NCBI GenBank assembly: GCA_030433195.1
Contig: JAUIME010000069.1
Location: 1-12,653, forward strand
Length of the DNA stretch: 12,653 bases
From: a bacterium
GTDB lineage: Bacteria; Planctomycetota; JACOTG01; JAUIME01
Reading direction: 5' to 3'
The notes below the pieces were generated by a model. It was not told where the DNA came from. It made no database searches and saw only the letters and a program-made list of their open reading frames with translations. Numbering within the stretch: position 1 is the first letter of the stretch; the number at the start of each line of letters is the position of its first letter. The translations under genes were made by a program, and so were the position numbers. Shown one piece after another: positions 1 to 5,931 of this stretch.

Positions 1-314
1 TCGGTCGTGAGCTTCCCGGACTTCTTCGAGTCCTTCAGCCGACGCTGCGCGACGACCATGCGGTCTTCACCCGAATCGGCGTCGTCTCCCGTCATGTGGC
101 CGACGTCCGTGATGTTCATCACGTGCGTGACGTCGTAGCCGACGCGCTCGAGAAATCGTCGCAGCAGATCGCCGAACAGGAACGACCGGAAGTTGCCGAT
201 GTGCGCGTAGTCGTAGACCGTGGGGCCGCACGAGTACATGCGCACGATACCGGGTTCGATCGACTCGAACGAATCGGCCGTGCGCGTGAGCGTGTTGTAG
301 AAGCGAATGTCCAT
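1..314 (-). CDS. cysS: Cysteinyl-tRNA synthetase, N-terminal part (cut by window edge)
   Basis: This class I aminoacyl-tRNA synthetase charges tRNA-Cys with cysteine in the cytoplasm. The 104 visible residues begin MDIRFYNTLTR and contain the family hallmarks. CGPTVYDYAHIGNFRS holds the Zn-ligand cysteine and the HIGH-type ATP site (HIGN). It is followed by FLFGDLLRRFLE and then VMNITDVGH. After that comes an acidic stretch (MTGDDADSGEDRM) of the kind seen in many CysRS. The KMSKS loop and anticodon-binding domain lie beyond the window start. The ATG at 312-314 is the only start that fits the family N-terminus. No strong Shine-Dalgarno sequence precedes it, but a good promoter sits just upstream (338-366). 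The gene upstream on the same strand ends 83 bp away, so cysS is probably transcribed on its own. Confidence 0.96.
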   Translation of the reverse strand, partial: MDIRFYNTLTRTADSFESIEPGIVRMYSCGPTVYDYAHIGNFRSFLFGDLLRRFLERVGYDVTHVMNITDVGHMTGDDADSGEDRMVVAQRRLKDSKKSGKLTT

Positions 315-337
315 GAAAGGCCCCGGGTAGGCCAGCG

Positions 338-366
338 AGGATACTTTGTCGCGAACCACGGTTCAA
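338..366 (-). promoter_or_regulatory. Sigma70-type promoter of cysS
   Basis: On the minus strand, TTGAAC (361-366) and TATCCT (338-343) are separated by exactly 17 bp. They match the housekeeping consensus at 4 of 6 (-35) and 4 of 6 (-10) positions. Predicted transcription starts near 331, giving a leader of about 17 nt before the cysS ATG. It lies in the 83-bp gap behind the upstream cytochrome gene. Inference from motif and spacing only. Confidence 0.6.
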
Positions 367-397
367 CGCGACGAACACGCGCGACCCCGACCGGGTT

Positions 398-1369
398 TCA
401 GAAGATCGGACCGTGCACCATCGTGCCGCCGTAGTGCCCCGTGATCGCCACGAGCGCCGCGGCGCCGATCACCAAGCACGACGCAACGACGTTCCAGCCG
501 CGCGCGTTCGCCGCCGCCGCGTTCCTTCGGGATCGGGCGACCTCGCCAACGATCAGCGTCACGAGCGCGAGCCCGGCCGTCCCCACACCGAGCCAACGGT
601 GCCAGAACAGGTCCTCTCCCACGTAGCCGTGAAACTCGCCCGCGAACCAACCCGTGCCCGCAGCCGTGAGCGCGCCGACCGCGCCGAGAGCGAGACAGAA
701 CCGGACCGTCGTCGCGAGCGCCGCCGACCGCGTCGCCAGACGCAAGAGTTCGGCGAGGGCGGCGACCAAGAGAAGTCCGACCGGCAGATGCACCGCCGCC
801 GGGTGGAATCGCGACACGAGGAGCAGTGCCTCGGGAGGAGGCGCACGCTCGGAATCGGGCGTCGCGGCACCCTCGGCGTCGGCCGCTTTCGATGCTTCGT
901 CCGCGTTCGCTTCGGCTGAATCCGTCGCCTCGTCGGCCAACTCCTCGCCCTCTGCGACGGCTGCCGACTCTTCGGTCGGCGCGCCGGCGTCGATCCAACG
1001 CCGCACGACGTCGATCTCGGCGAGGCTCATGAGTCCGGTCTTCGTCGAGTCGGGCGGCATCCGCCAATCGGGATCGGGATCCGTCATGAGCAGGTAGAGC
1101 TCGGACTTCTCGGCGTCGCCCGGGACGACGTACTTCGGCTCACCCGCGAGGCGCGCGAGGTCGGTCACGTGCCCGAACTTCCCCTTCGGCTTCGGAAGAT
1201 CGGCGCCATGACACGAGGCGCAGCGCAGATCGAGCGCGGAACGAGCCGCTCGAGCCAACGCCGCGGGATCGTCCAGCCGCGTCGCATTCGTCGCGCGCGC
1301 GGTCTCGCCGAACCAGAACCCGACCCCAACCGCCAGCCCAATCCAAAGGGCGATCCTGCGAATCGTCAC
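398..1369 (-). CDS. Monoheme cytochrome c fused to a DUF2231-like membrane domain
   Basis: A 323-aa envelope protein, probably an electron carrier anchored in the membrane. Residues 1-26 look like a signal peptide or anchor (IALWIGLAVGVGFWF, then ARA). A small cytochrome c domain follows. CASCHG at 50-55 binds heme, and Met104 in WRMPP is the likely distal ligand. The helix VVRRWIDAGAP at 121-131 is typical of Planctomycete-type cytochrome c domains. Residues 133-178 are an acidic Ala/Glu/Asp linker. From about 182 come four hydrophobic helices with FHPAAVHLPVG (His189, His194), HRWLGV and ITGHYGG, as in DUF2231-type domains that may bind heme b. The start is GTG at 1367-1369, chosen because GGAGG lies six bases upstream and the signal peptide begins there. 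The in-frame ATG at 1486 adds 39 poorly fitting residues. It is divergent from the MFS gene. The acceptor is unknown. Confidence 0.85.
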   Translation of the reverse strand: MTIRRIALWIGLAVGVGFWFGETARATNATRLDDPAALARAARSALDLRCASCHGADLPKPKGKFGHVTDLARLAGEPKYVVPGDAEKSELYLLMTDPDPDWRMPPDSTKTGLMSLAEIDVVRRWIDAGAPTEESAAVAEGEELADEATDSAEANADEASKAADAEGAATPDSERAPPPEALLLVSRFHPAAVHLPVGLLLVAALAELLRLATRSAALATTVRFCLALGAVGALTAAGTGWFAGEFHGYVGEDLFWHRWLGVGTAGLALVTLIVGEVARSRRNAAAANARGWNVVASCLVIGAAALVAITGHYGGTMVHGPIF

Positions 1370-1490
1370 GTCGACCTCCGTCTCCCGCCGGTCCGACTCG
1401 TGTCCCCGGCCAAGCCGGCGATCGGTCGGTTTCCGCACCGGGTTGTATGCTCCGCGCTTCGTCGTTCGAAACCCCGTCCGCCCCACGAGA

Positions 1491-1518
1491 TCCTACGAGC
1501 ATGTTCCGCGCCTATCAA
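1491..1518 (-). promoter_or_regulatory. Possible promoter of the cytochrome/DUF2231 gene
   Basis: On the minus strand, TTGATA (1513-1518) and TAGGAT (1491-1496) are 16 bp apart. This would give a leader of roughly 115 nt for the gene starting at 1369. The -35 box lies inside the first codons of the divergent MFS gene. The leader includes a CCGGC/GCCGG hairpin with a 3-nt loop at 1406-1418. Weak evidence, based on motif match only. Confidence 0.35.
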
Positions 1519-2811
1519 TCCCTGCCGCGCAGTGTGTGGTTCCTGTGCCTCGGAACGCTCGTCAATCGTGCCGGGTCGTTCGTGATGATCTTCCTCGCCG
1601 TCTACCTCGGCGACGAGCTCGGGTACGGAACGACCTTCGCGACGAACGCGATCGGCTTGTTCGGGCTGGGATCGATCGTGGCAGCGATCATCGGCGGGGA
1701 CCTGACCGATCGCATCGGACGGCGTTTCGTGGCGCTGCTCTCGCTCTTCGGCGGTGCCGCGTTCCTGCTGATCTTGAGCGCGCTCGAACATCCACTCGCG
1801 ATCCAGGCCGCGATCTTCCTCTTCGCGGTGTTCAGCGAAATGTACCGCCCCGCGGTCTCTTCGATGATCGGCGACTTCGTCGCGTCCGAACAGCGCCCCC
1901 ACGCCTTCAGCCTCCTCTACGTGGCGATCAACCTCGGCTTCTCCATCGGCGCGCTCGCGGGCGCCGAGCTCGTGAAGGTGTCGTACACCTGGCTGTTCTA
2001 CGTCGACGCGATCACGATGGCGGTCTTCGGCGTGTTCATGGCGTTCTTCATCCCCGAATCGAAGCCGCGTGCTTCGACAGCCACGACATCGTCCAGCGAT
2101 GCGGATCTCGCGACCGCGACACGCGACGGCGACACGCTCGACTCTCCCGTGAACGACGACTCGTTCCTGCGTGCCGCGCGGCGCATCCTCTCGGACGTCC
2201 CGTTCCTGTTCTTCTGTCTCGCGTCGCTGCTCGTCACCGCGGTCTTCATGCAGTCGTTCGGCTCCCTCCCGCTCCACATGGGCACGCTCGGGATCGGCGC
2301 CGACGTCTACGCACGCATCCTGTCGATCAACGGCATCATGATCGTCATCTGCCAGATCCCCGTGACGTCCTTGTTCGCGAGTGCGCGGCCGATGCGCGTG
2401 CTCGCGGCCGGCGCCCTGCTCGTCGGAATCGGGTTCGCACTGGTAGGAGTCGCGGAGTCGATTCCGCTGCTCGTATTCACCGTGGTGTTGTGGACGCTCG
2501 GCGAGATTCTGCAGGCGCCCTTCAACCACTCGGTCACGACGGAGCTCGCTCCCCTGGATCTGCGCGGTCGCTACATGGGGATGCTCGGGATGAGCTTCTC
2601 GTGCGGCATGACGCTCGGTGCCCCCGTCGGCGGCTACGTGCTCGACCGATTCGGGAGCGATGCGCTGTGGTTCGGATGCGGTGGATCGACACTCGTCGCG
2701 GTCGCGATCTACGCGGCGGTCGCCCGCCCGATCAACGAACGGATCGCCGCGCAGCGCACGCGAAGCACCCGCACGCCGCAAGACTCGAGGCCCGACGTCA
2801 GCGGCGCGTGA
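1501..2811 (+). CDS. MFS transporter, DHA1 (drug:H+ antiporter)-like
   Basis: A 436-aa integral membrane transporter of the Major Facilitator Superfamily, probably a proton-coupled exporter of small molecules. The substrate cannot be read from the sequence. It has about twelve hydrophobic helices in two halves. Motif A between helices 2 and 3 is well preserved (GGDLTDRIGRRF, residues 65-76). EMYRPAVSSMIGD at 113-125 resembles the helix-4 motif of multidrug-type MFS proteins. A polar loop rich in Ser, Thr and Asp (about 187-222) joins the halves. GMLGMSFSCGMTLGAPVGG matches helix 11 of the family. ATG at 1501 is preferred over ATG at 1447, because the 1447 codon lies inside a -10-like TATGCT (1446-1451) and the extra 18 residues look unlike a transporter N-terminus. 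Neither start has a clear Shine-Dalgarno sequence. The 3' end overlaps the convergent cytochrome gene by 14 bp. Confidence 0.9.
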   Translation: MFRAYQSLPRSVWFLCLGTLVNRAGSFVMIFLAVYLGDELGYGTTFATNAIGLFGLGSIVAAIIGGDLTDRIGRRFVALLSLFGGAAFLLILSALEHPLAIQAAIFLFAVFSEMYRPAVSSMIGDFVASEQRPHAFSLLYVAINLGFSIGALAGAELVKVSYTWLFYVDAITMAVFGVFMAFFIPESKPRASTATTSSSDADLATATRDGDTLDSPVNDDSFLRAARRILSDVPFLFFCLASLLVTAVFMQSFGSLPLHMGTLGIGADVYARILSINGIMIVICQIPVTSLFASARPMRVLAAGALLVGIGFALVGVAESIPLLVFTVVLWTLGEILQAPFNHSVTTELAPLDLRGRYMGMLGMSFSCGMTLGAPVGGYVLDRFGSDALWFGCGGSTLVAVAIYAAVARPINERIAAQRTRSTRTPQDSRPDVSGA

Positions 2812-3292
2812 GCAGCGCCTCGCTCGCATTTCCCGGTCCGAGCGGGACGTCCGACTCGTACCCGCCAAAGTGCATCATGTAGGCGAGAATCGCCCAATAC
2901 TCGGCATCGGACTCGAGCAGGTCACCGTTCGGAGGCATGTACTCGACGACGTAGTCGGCGACATCGGCTGCGGAAAGGAACGGGTTGCGGCGCCCCGACC
3001 CGGCCGGTGGCTCGAGCGGGAGCGACCCCTCGCCCACGAGCGCGGGCGCACGGTGCGTTCCCGCGAGCGCGGGCCCGTGGCACTCGGCGCAGGACGCCAC
3101 GTAGGCTTTCCGACCACGCTCGATCTGCGCCTCGGCGCGCTCGCGAAGGACTTCCGGATCGCGTTCCTCGGTGGAGCGGCACGCGAACGACATCATCGCG
3201 ATCGCCGCACACACGACGAACCAGGCTCCCGGTCCGGACACCGAGTTCGGTTCGAGGATCCGATTCGAAGCTCGCATCGTCGACTTCTTCAT
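2798..3292 (-). CDS. Small monoheme cytochrome c, membrane-anchored or lipoprotein
   Basis: A 164-aa exported c-type cytochrome, likely a soluble-domain electron carrier on the outer face of the cytoplasmic membrane. A hydrophobic segment (about 23-37, WFVVCAAIAMMSFA) is followed by Cys38. That could be an imperfect lipobox (SFAC), or the segment could be an uncleaved anchor. The heme site is CAECHG (68-73). Met119 in EYMPPNG is the likely distal ligand, and the helix AILAYMMHFGG closes the domain. This is the Cytochrome_CBB3/class I c layout. ATG at 3290-3292 is used. It has only a weak Shine-Dalgarno sequence (AGTGAG), and an internal ATG at codon 6 is possible. The gene lies behind the DUF3332 gene but is separated from it by a terminator-like hairpin, so it probably has its own promoter. 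Its last 14 bp overlap the end of the MFS gene on the other strand. Confidence 0.88.
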   Translation of the reverse strand: MKKSTMRASNRILEPNSVSGPGAWFVVCAAIAMMSFACRSTEERDPEVLRERAEAQIERGRKAYVASCAECHGPALAGTHRAPALVGEGSLPLEPPAGSGRRNPFLSAADVADYVVEYMPPNGDLLESDAEYWAILAYMMHFGGYESDVPLGPGNASEALLTRR

Positions 3293-3324
3293 GGTGCGCT
3301 CACTTCCCCGCGTCGTGTCGCGTC

Positions 3325-3371
3325 AGAAACGAAACGACCCCGGCTCGCGGCCGCGCCGCTTACCGGGGTCG
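3325..3371 (-). terminator. Intrinsic terminator of the DUF3332 gene
   Basis: On the minus strand, CGACCCCGG (3371-3363) pairs perfectly with CCGGGGTCG (3343-3335) across a 19-nt GC-rich loop. The stem is followed at once by TTTCGTTTCT (3334-3325). It lies 25 bp downstream of the DUF3332 stop codon and upstream of the next gene on that strand. The stem and T-rich tail fit Rho-independent termination. The interrupted T-tract makes full efficiency uncertain. Confidence 0.65.
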
Positions 3372-3396
3372 GTGGTTCACATCGGTCGAACGTCGA

Positions 3397-3939
3397 TCAG
3401 CGCTCGAGAGCGCGGTCGATGCTCTCGCGCGTCACGACTCGCTCTTCGCCCTCCGCGTCGACGATGACGAGTTCGCCATCCTCCGACACCTCGGCCGTCG
3501 AAACGAAGACGCCGTTCGCATCGTACTTGAGCGTGCGACCGTCTTCGGTCGTCACGAGCGTCGCCTCTTCAACGAGACGATCGGCTTCGAACACCTGGAC
3601 GACGACGCGTCGCTCCGAAGGGTCGCCTTCGCGCTGCATCACGATACGCGTGTCCCCTTCGTCGATGACCTTGGCTTCGCCGTCGAGCGGATTGTCCCCG
3701 GTCCAGAATTCGATACTGTTGAAGATGATCGCGTCACCGAGCGTTGCAATCCCGTAGACGGGCAGGATGATGAGTCCGAGGAACACGAGCTCGCTGACCC
3801 ACTTGTTGCCGTCTCCGACATCACCGTTCCACTCGTGCAAGCTCTTCGTGAGCTTGAAAGGGCCGTAGCAACCCGGCGTCGCGGCCAGCATCAAGGCGAA
3901 CACGACAAGGAGAACTTTGGTGCCGAACCCATTCTTCAT
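3397..3939 (-). CDS. DUF3332 family lipoprotein
   Basis: A 180-aa predicted exported lipoprotein of the DUF3332 family, whose function is unknown. A Lys-containing N-terminus and hydrophobic core (residues 8-20) lead to ATPGC, with Cys24 as the likely lipidated residue. The family signature follows: CYGPFKLTKSLHEWNG, KWVSELVFLGLIILPVYG and the helix end IFNSIEFWTG (about 72-81). This implies a second membrane-inserted hydrophobic segment at 50-67. The remaining 100 residues are a charged beta-rich domain with alternating short strands (RIVMQREG, VVVQVFEAD, VFVSTAEVSEDGELVIVDAEGEERVV). ATG at 3937-3939 is chosen because GGAGG stands eight bases upstream and the signal peptide starts there. Longer in-frame starts would run through the promoter. 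It is monocistronic by its own promoter (4022-4050) and terminator (3325-3371). Confidence 0.9.
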   Translation of the reverse strand: MKNGFGTKVLLVVFALMLAATPGCYGPFKLTKSLHEWNGDVGDGNKWVSELVFLGLIILPVYGIATLGDAIIFNSIEFWTGDNPLDGEAKVIDEGDTRIVMQREGDPSERRVVVQVFEADRLVEEATLVTTEDGRTLKYDANGVFVSTAEVSEDGELVIVDAEGEERVVTRESIDRALER

Positions 3940-3972
3940 ATTTCGGTTCCTCCGCATGAACAAAAGAACGTC

Positions 3973-3990
3973 CCGTGGCGTTCGCCACGG
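3973..3990 (-). promoter_or_regulatory. Hairpin in the DUF3332 5' leader
   Basis: CCGTGGC and GCCACGG form a perfect 7-bp stem with a 4-nt loop (3980-3983). It lies inside the predicted 5' leader of the DUF3332 mRNA, about 34 bases before the start codon and clear of the GGAGG ribosome site. It could stabilise the transcript or bind a regulator. No known riboswitch fold is recognised. Confidence 0.45.
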
Positions 3991-3998
3991 ATGACGTA

Positions 3999-4018
3999 GA
4001 ATCTCGCCCGAATCTCGC
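3999..4018 (-). repeat. Two 9-bp direct repeats at the DUF3332 transcription start
   Basis: The + strand reads GAATCTCGC at 3999-4007 and again at 4010-4018. The repeats are spaced 11 bp apart centre to centre, about one helical turn. They cover the predicted transcription start of the DUF3332 promoter, where a repressor would block initiation. This is an operator-like arrangement, and the binding protein is unknown. Confidence 0.5.
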
Positions 4019-4021
4019 GAT

Positions 4022-4050
4022 ATCATACAGGCTCGCAAAGGGCGAAGCAA
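4022..4050 (-). promoter_or_regulatory. Sigma70-type promoter of the DUF3332 gene
   Basis: On the minus strand, TTGCTT (4045-4050) and TATGAT (4022-4027) are 17 bp apart. The -10 box matches consensus at five of six positions. Predicted transcription begins near 4015, giving a leader of about 75 nt. That leader contains a direct repeat and a hairpin before the ribosome site. Confidence 0.6.
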
Positions 4051-4143
4051 CGCGGCGGCGCGGTGCCGGGCCTTCGTCCGGCATCCGAGGGACGCCCCCC
4101 GGACACCGGCGTCGGTTTGGCGATCGACGCCGTCGAATGATAT

Positions 4144-4190
4144 AGATCGTCAGGGTTTCGGAAGAGCCTTCCTCGATCTTTGGATTTTTT
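4144..4190 (+). terminator. Terminator-like hairpin with T6 tail and no gene upstream
   Basis: AGATCG (4144-4149) pairs with CGATCT (4174-4179). Within it GGAAG (4160-4164) pairs with CTTCC (4168-4172). A run of six T follows at 4185-4190, five bases after the stem. No + strand gene precedes it, so it may end an unannotated transcript or may be chance. The outer stem is A/T-containing and the internal loop is asymmetric, so confidence is low. Confidence 0.3.
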
Positions 4191-4330
4191 GCACGACGCG
4201 AGAGGATCCACTCCTCCGACTGGCATCACCGACCCACGACCCGCGTCGGTCGCTGTCCCTCGAAATCCGCAACCGCGGTTCGAGCGCAGCCGGCAACGCG
4301 AAGCGCTTTCGAAAAGCGTGACGAATCGAG

Positions 4331-4444
4331 CGTAAACAAAAGAAGAAGCCAAGGTTGTCCTCAGACGGACGTAAAACTCGACATCCCCAATCTTCCCCTT
4401 ATTCTCCTTTAGCATTGAGTTGCCCTTGGCTTTTTCTCTTTACG
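4331..4444. repeat. 114-bp element with imperfect terminal inverted repeats
   Basis: The left end (4331-4354) and right end (4424-4444) are near-perfect reverse complements. CGTAAA (4331-4336) pairs with TTTACG (4439-4444). Then 4341-4354 pairs with 4424-4437 over 14 positions with one G-T pair, centred on AAGCCAAGG/CCTTGGCTT. A short internal GTCC/GGAC hairpin (4357-4370) lies in the 69-nt loop. On either strand the closing arm runs into a T-rich tract, so the structure looks like a terminator-ended RNA in both directions. No clear target-site duplication flanks it. It could be a small structured RNA or a MITE-like element. Confidence 0.5.
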
Positions 4445-4594
4445 CAGGTTCGCTCGCTCGGTGATCGCGCAAGCGGCACCGGCACCCCCCCCCTCGATCA
4501 ATGCAGGTTTTCGCTGCAATAACTCCCGCAAGAGCTTCCGTCTTTCCCCCTGCCGCGCCATTTCCCGAGTCCCGTTCTGCATGCGCGCGTGAGC

Positions 4595-4600
4595 TATACT
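4595..4600 (+). promoter_or_regulatory. Probable -10 box of the ferritin gene
   Basis: TATACT lies 64 bp upstream of the ferritin ATG and matches the -10 consensus at five of six positions. No good -35 hexamer is found 15-19 bp upstream, so an activator may be needed. Predicted transcription starts about 4607, right before a hairpin. Confidence 0.45.
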
Positions 4601-4608
4601 CCTCCCTT

Positions 4609-4627
4609 GCCCGCTACGAAAGCGGGC
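4609..4627 (+). promoter_or_regulatory. 5'-end stem-loop of the ferritin mRNA
   Basis: GCCCGCT (4609-4615) and AGCGGGC (4621-4627) form a perfect 7-bp stem with loop ACGAA. Given the -10 box at 4595-4600, the stem would sit at the very 5' end of the transcript, where such structures often protect mRNA from decay. It is 24 bases upstream of the ribosome site, so it does not hide it. Confidence 0.5.
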
Positions 4628-4664
4628 CGCACCACCGCATTCCCGAAACACGAGGAGGATCGTC

Positions 4665-5090
4665 ATGTCCGACAAGAAGCTCATCAAAGACCTCAACGAA
4701 GACCTCGCGTTCGAGCTCTCCGCCATCACCCAGTACTTGATCTACGCCGCGAAAGTGAACGGGCCGTACCGCCCTCAGCTCGTCCAGTTCATGGAAGCCG
4801 AGATCCCCGACGAGACGGGGCACGCGAAGTATCTGGCCAACAAGATCATCGCCCTCGGTGGTGAACCCACGACGGAAGCGAAGCCGGTTCCGGAAGCCAA
4901 TTCGAACCGCGAGATGCTCGAAGCGATCCTCTCCGCCGAAACCGACGCCGCAAAGCGCTACACGAAGCGAGCGCGGCAGGCCGAAGAGGCCGGGCACAAG
5001 GGCCTGCAGGTTCAACTCGAGGATATGGTTCGCGACGAGTCGGAGCACCGTGACGAAGTCGAGCGGATCTTGCGTGACTGGCCGCTCTGA
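4665..5090 (+). CDS. Bacterioferritin-like diiron protein, probably heme-free
   Basis: A 141-aa cytoplasmic ferritin-superfamily protein, expected to oxidise Fe(II) and perhaps store iron. All six diiron ligands are present with bacterioferritin spacing: Glu17, Glu50 and His53 (ExxH in IPDETGH), Glu92, then Glu125 and His128 (DESEH). Four helices are evident. The Met that binds heme between subunits in bacterioferritin (E-M-x-H) is Thr51 here, so heme binding is unlikely. At 141 residues it is shorter than typical Bfr (about 158), lacking the short fifth helix. A strong GAGGAGG (4652-4658) is six bases before the ATG. The -10 box and stem-loop upstream suggest its own promoter. The gene is convergent with the PgeF-like gene, with 33 bp between stop codons. 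I see no obvious Fur box. An alternative is a ferritin-like stress protein rather than a true storage cage. Confidence 0.87.
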   Translation: MSDKKLIKDLNEDLAFELSAITQYLIYAAKVNGPYRPQLVQFMEAEIPDETGHAKYLANKIIALGGEPTTEAKPVPEANSNREMLEAILSAETDAAKRYTKRARQAEEAGHKGLQVQLEDMVRDESEHRDEVERILRDWPL

Positions 5091-5123
5091 AACGCGCCCG
5101 TCATCGCAGGCTCGCCGCGTGTG

Positions 5124-5924
5124 TCAGCAGCCCGCGCCGATCACGGCTGCCATGCGTCCGGTCCGCCCGGCATCGCGACGGTGACTGAAGAACTCGTCGC
5201 GGTCGCGGAAGGTGCAGCGGTCGCTCACGTCGATCGCCGCAGCCGCCACGCCGCACAGGGCGAGCTGGTGCGCAGCGCTGCCGCGTAGATCGGCGCAGGG
5301 CTTCGCGTCCGGGGTTTCGCGTCGGACGAACGCCCCCAGCCCACGCGCACCGAACGCTTGCGCGACTTCGTCGCCGACTTCGTACGAGTCGACCGAAATC
5401 GCGGGGCCGATCGCGACGCGCAGGTCACCCGCGACGATGTCGTACTCACGGCCGATCGCACGAACGGCCACCGGCACGACTCCCGCAACGATCCCGCGCC
5501 ACCCCGCATGGATCGCCGCGACCACGCGGCCGTCTGCGCTCGCGAGCAAGATCGGTACGCAGTCGGCGGTTCGAACGACGAGGGCGAGATCGATGCGGTC
5601 CGAGAGGATCGCGTCGGCCTCGTCTTCGTCTTGTGCGGCGCGCCCCTCGCGGGCGTGAAGAATTCCGTCGGCATGAACCTGCCGCACCTCGAACCTCTCC
5701 CGCGCGCCGAACCCGACCGCACTCCAAAGGCGAACGAAGTTCTCCTCGATCGCCGGTTGCCGCTCCGCCGGTTCGTCGCGTACGAGGCCGAGGTGCAGCG
5801 TGTCATTCGGGGCCGGCGACGTTCCGCCGACGCGGGTCGTGAAGGCGTGCGGCACGCCCGCCGCGGCAAGTAGCGACGACCGATACGTCACCACTCCGTT
5901 CGTAGCTACGACTCGTTCGATCAC
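5124..5924 (-). CDS. PgeF/YfiH family protein (laccase-domain, multi-copper polyphenol oxidase-like)
   Basis: A 266-aa cytoplasmic enzyme of the YfiH/PgeF (Cu-oxidase_4) family. Members have been described as purine nucleoside phosphorylase/adenosine deaminase-type enzymes and as peptidoglycan editing factors that keep wrong amino acids out of the muropeptide stem. The conserved metal site is complete: His84 (VRQVHADG), Cys122 (RTADCVPILL) and His139 (IHAGWRG). AIGPAI and a C-terminal DRCTF ... FFSHRRD block also match. The early FTTRVGGTS motif fits. The start is GTG at 5922-5924, with GAGGGACG upstream. It is placed only seven bases after the stop of the preceding gene on the same strand, which indicates translational coupling. 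Frame-open sequence upstream of this GTG belongs to the neighbour's region and is not coding in this frame. The function within this operon is not obvious. Confidence 0.9.
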   Translation of the reverse strand: MIERVVATNGVVTYRSSLLAAAGVPHAFTTRVGGTSPAPNDTLHLGLVRDEPAERQPAIEENFVRLWSAVGFGARERFEVRQVHADGILHAREGRAAQDEDEADAILSDRIDLALVVRTADCVPILLASADGRVVAAIHAGWRGIVAGVVPVAVRAIGREYDIVAGDLRVAIGPAISVDSYEVGDEVAQAFGARGLGAFVRRETPDAKPCADLRGSAAHQLALCGVAAAAIDVSDRCTFRDRDEFFSHRRDAGRTGRMAAVIGAGC

Positions 5925-5931
5925 GGCGGCG

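Larger units (their letters stand above)
3940..4664. other. 725-bp gene-free stretch with several inverted repeats
   Basis: I find no credible protein or tRNA gene here. From left to right it holds the DUF3332 leader and promoter; a TGCCGG/CCGGCA hairpin near 4063-4082; a GGCGTCG/CGACGCC hairpin (4108-4131, 10-nt loop); a terminator-like structure on the + strand (4144-4190); an inverted-repeat element (4331-4444); a run of nine C (4485-4493); a TGCAG/CTGCA hairpin (4502-4518); and the ferritin promoter and leader. Parts of it, especially 4330-4445, are clearly more A/T-rich than the genes around it. It could hold one or more small RNA genes. The one longish open frame on the minus strand (4023-4415) has no ribosome site and no recognisable fold. 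Confidence 0.6.

Noticed and set aside
1447..1500. Earlier ATG for the MFS transporter.
   Set aside because: The codon overlaps a -10-like TATGCT, has no ribosome site, and the added residues are polar and unlike an MFS N-terminus. ATG at 1501 is preferred, though not proven.
1366..2868. 500-codon frame on the minus strand opposite the MFS gene.
   Set aside because: Extremely rich in Arg, Glu and His without hydrophobic core. It is the antisense shadow of a membrane protein gene.
4260..4300. GGTTCGAG-like T-loop motif, considered as a tRNA gene.
   Set aside because: No matching acceptor stem, D-arm or anticodon arm could be built around it.
4023..4415. 130-codon frame on the minus strand in the gene-free stretch.
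   Set aside because: It has no usable ribosome site and no recognisable domain. It runs through the DUF3332 promoter and several hairpins, so it looks like chance.
4485..4493. Run of nine C, considered as a phase-variable tract.
   Set aside because: It is outside any gene and not positioned between -35 and -10 boxes of the ferritin promoter, so switching has no clear target.
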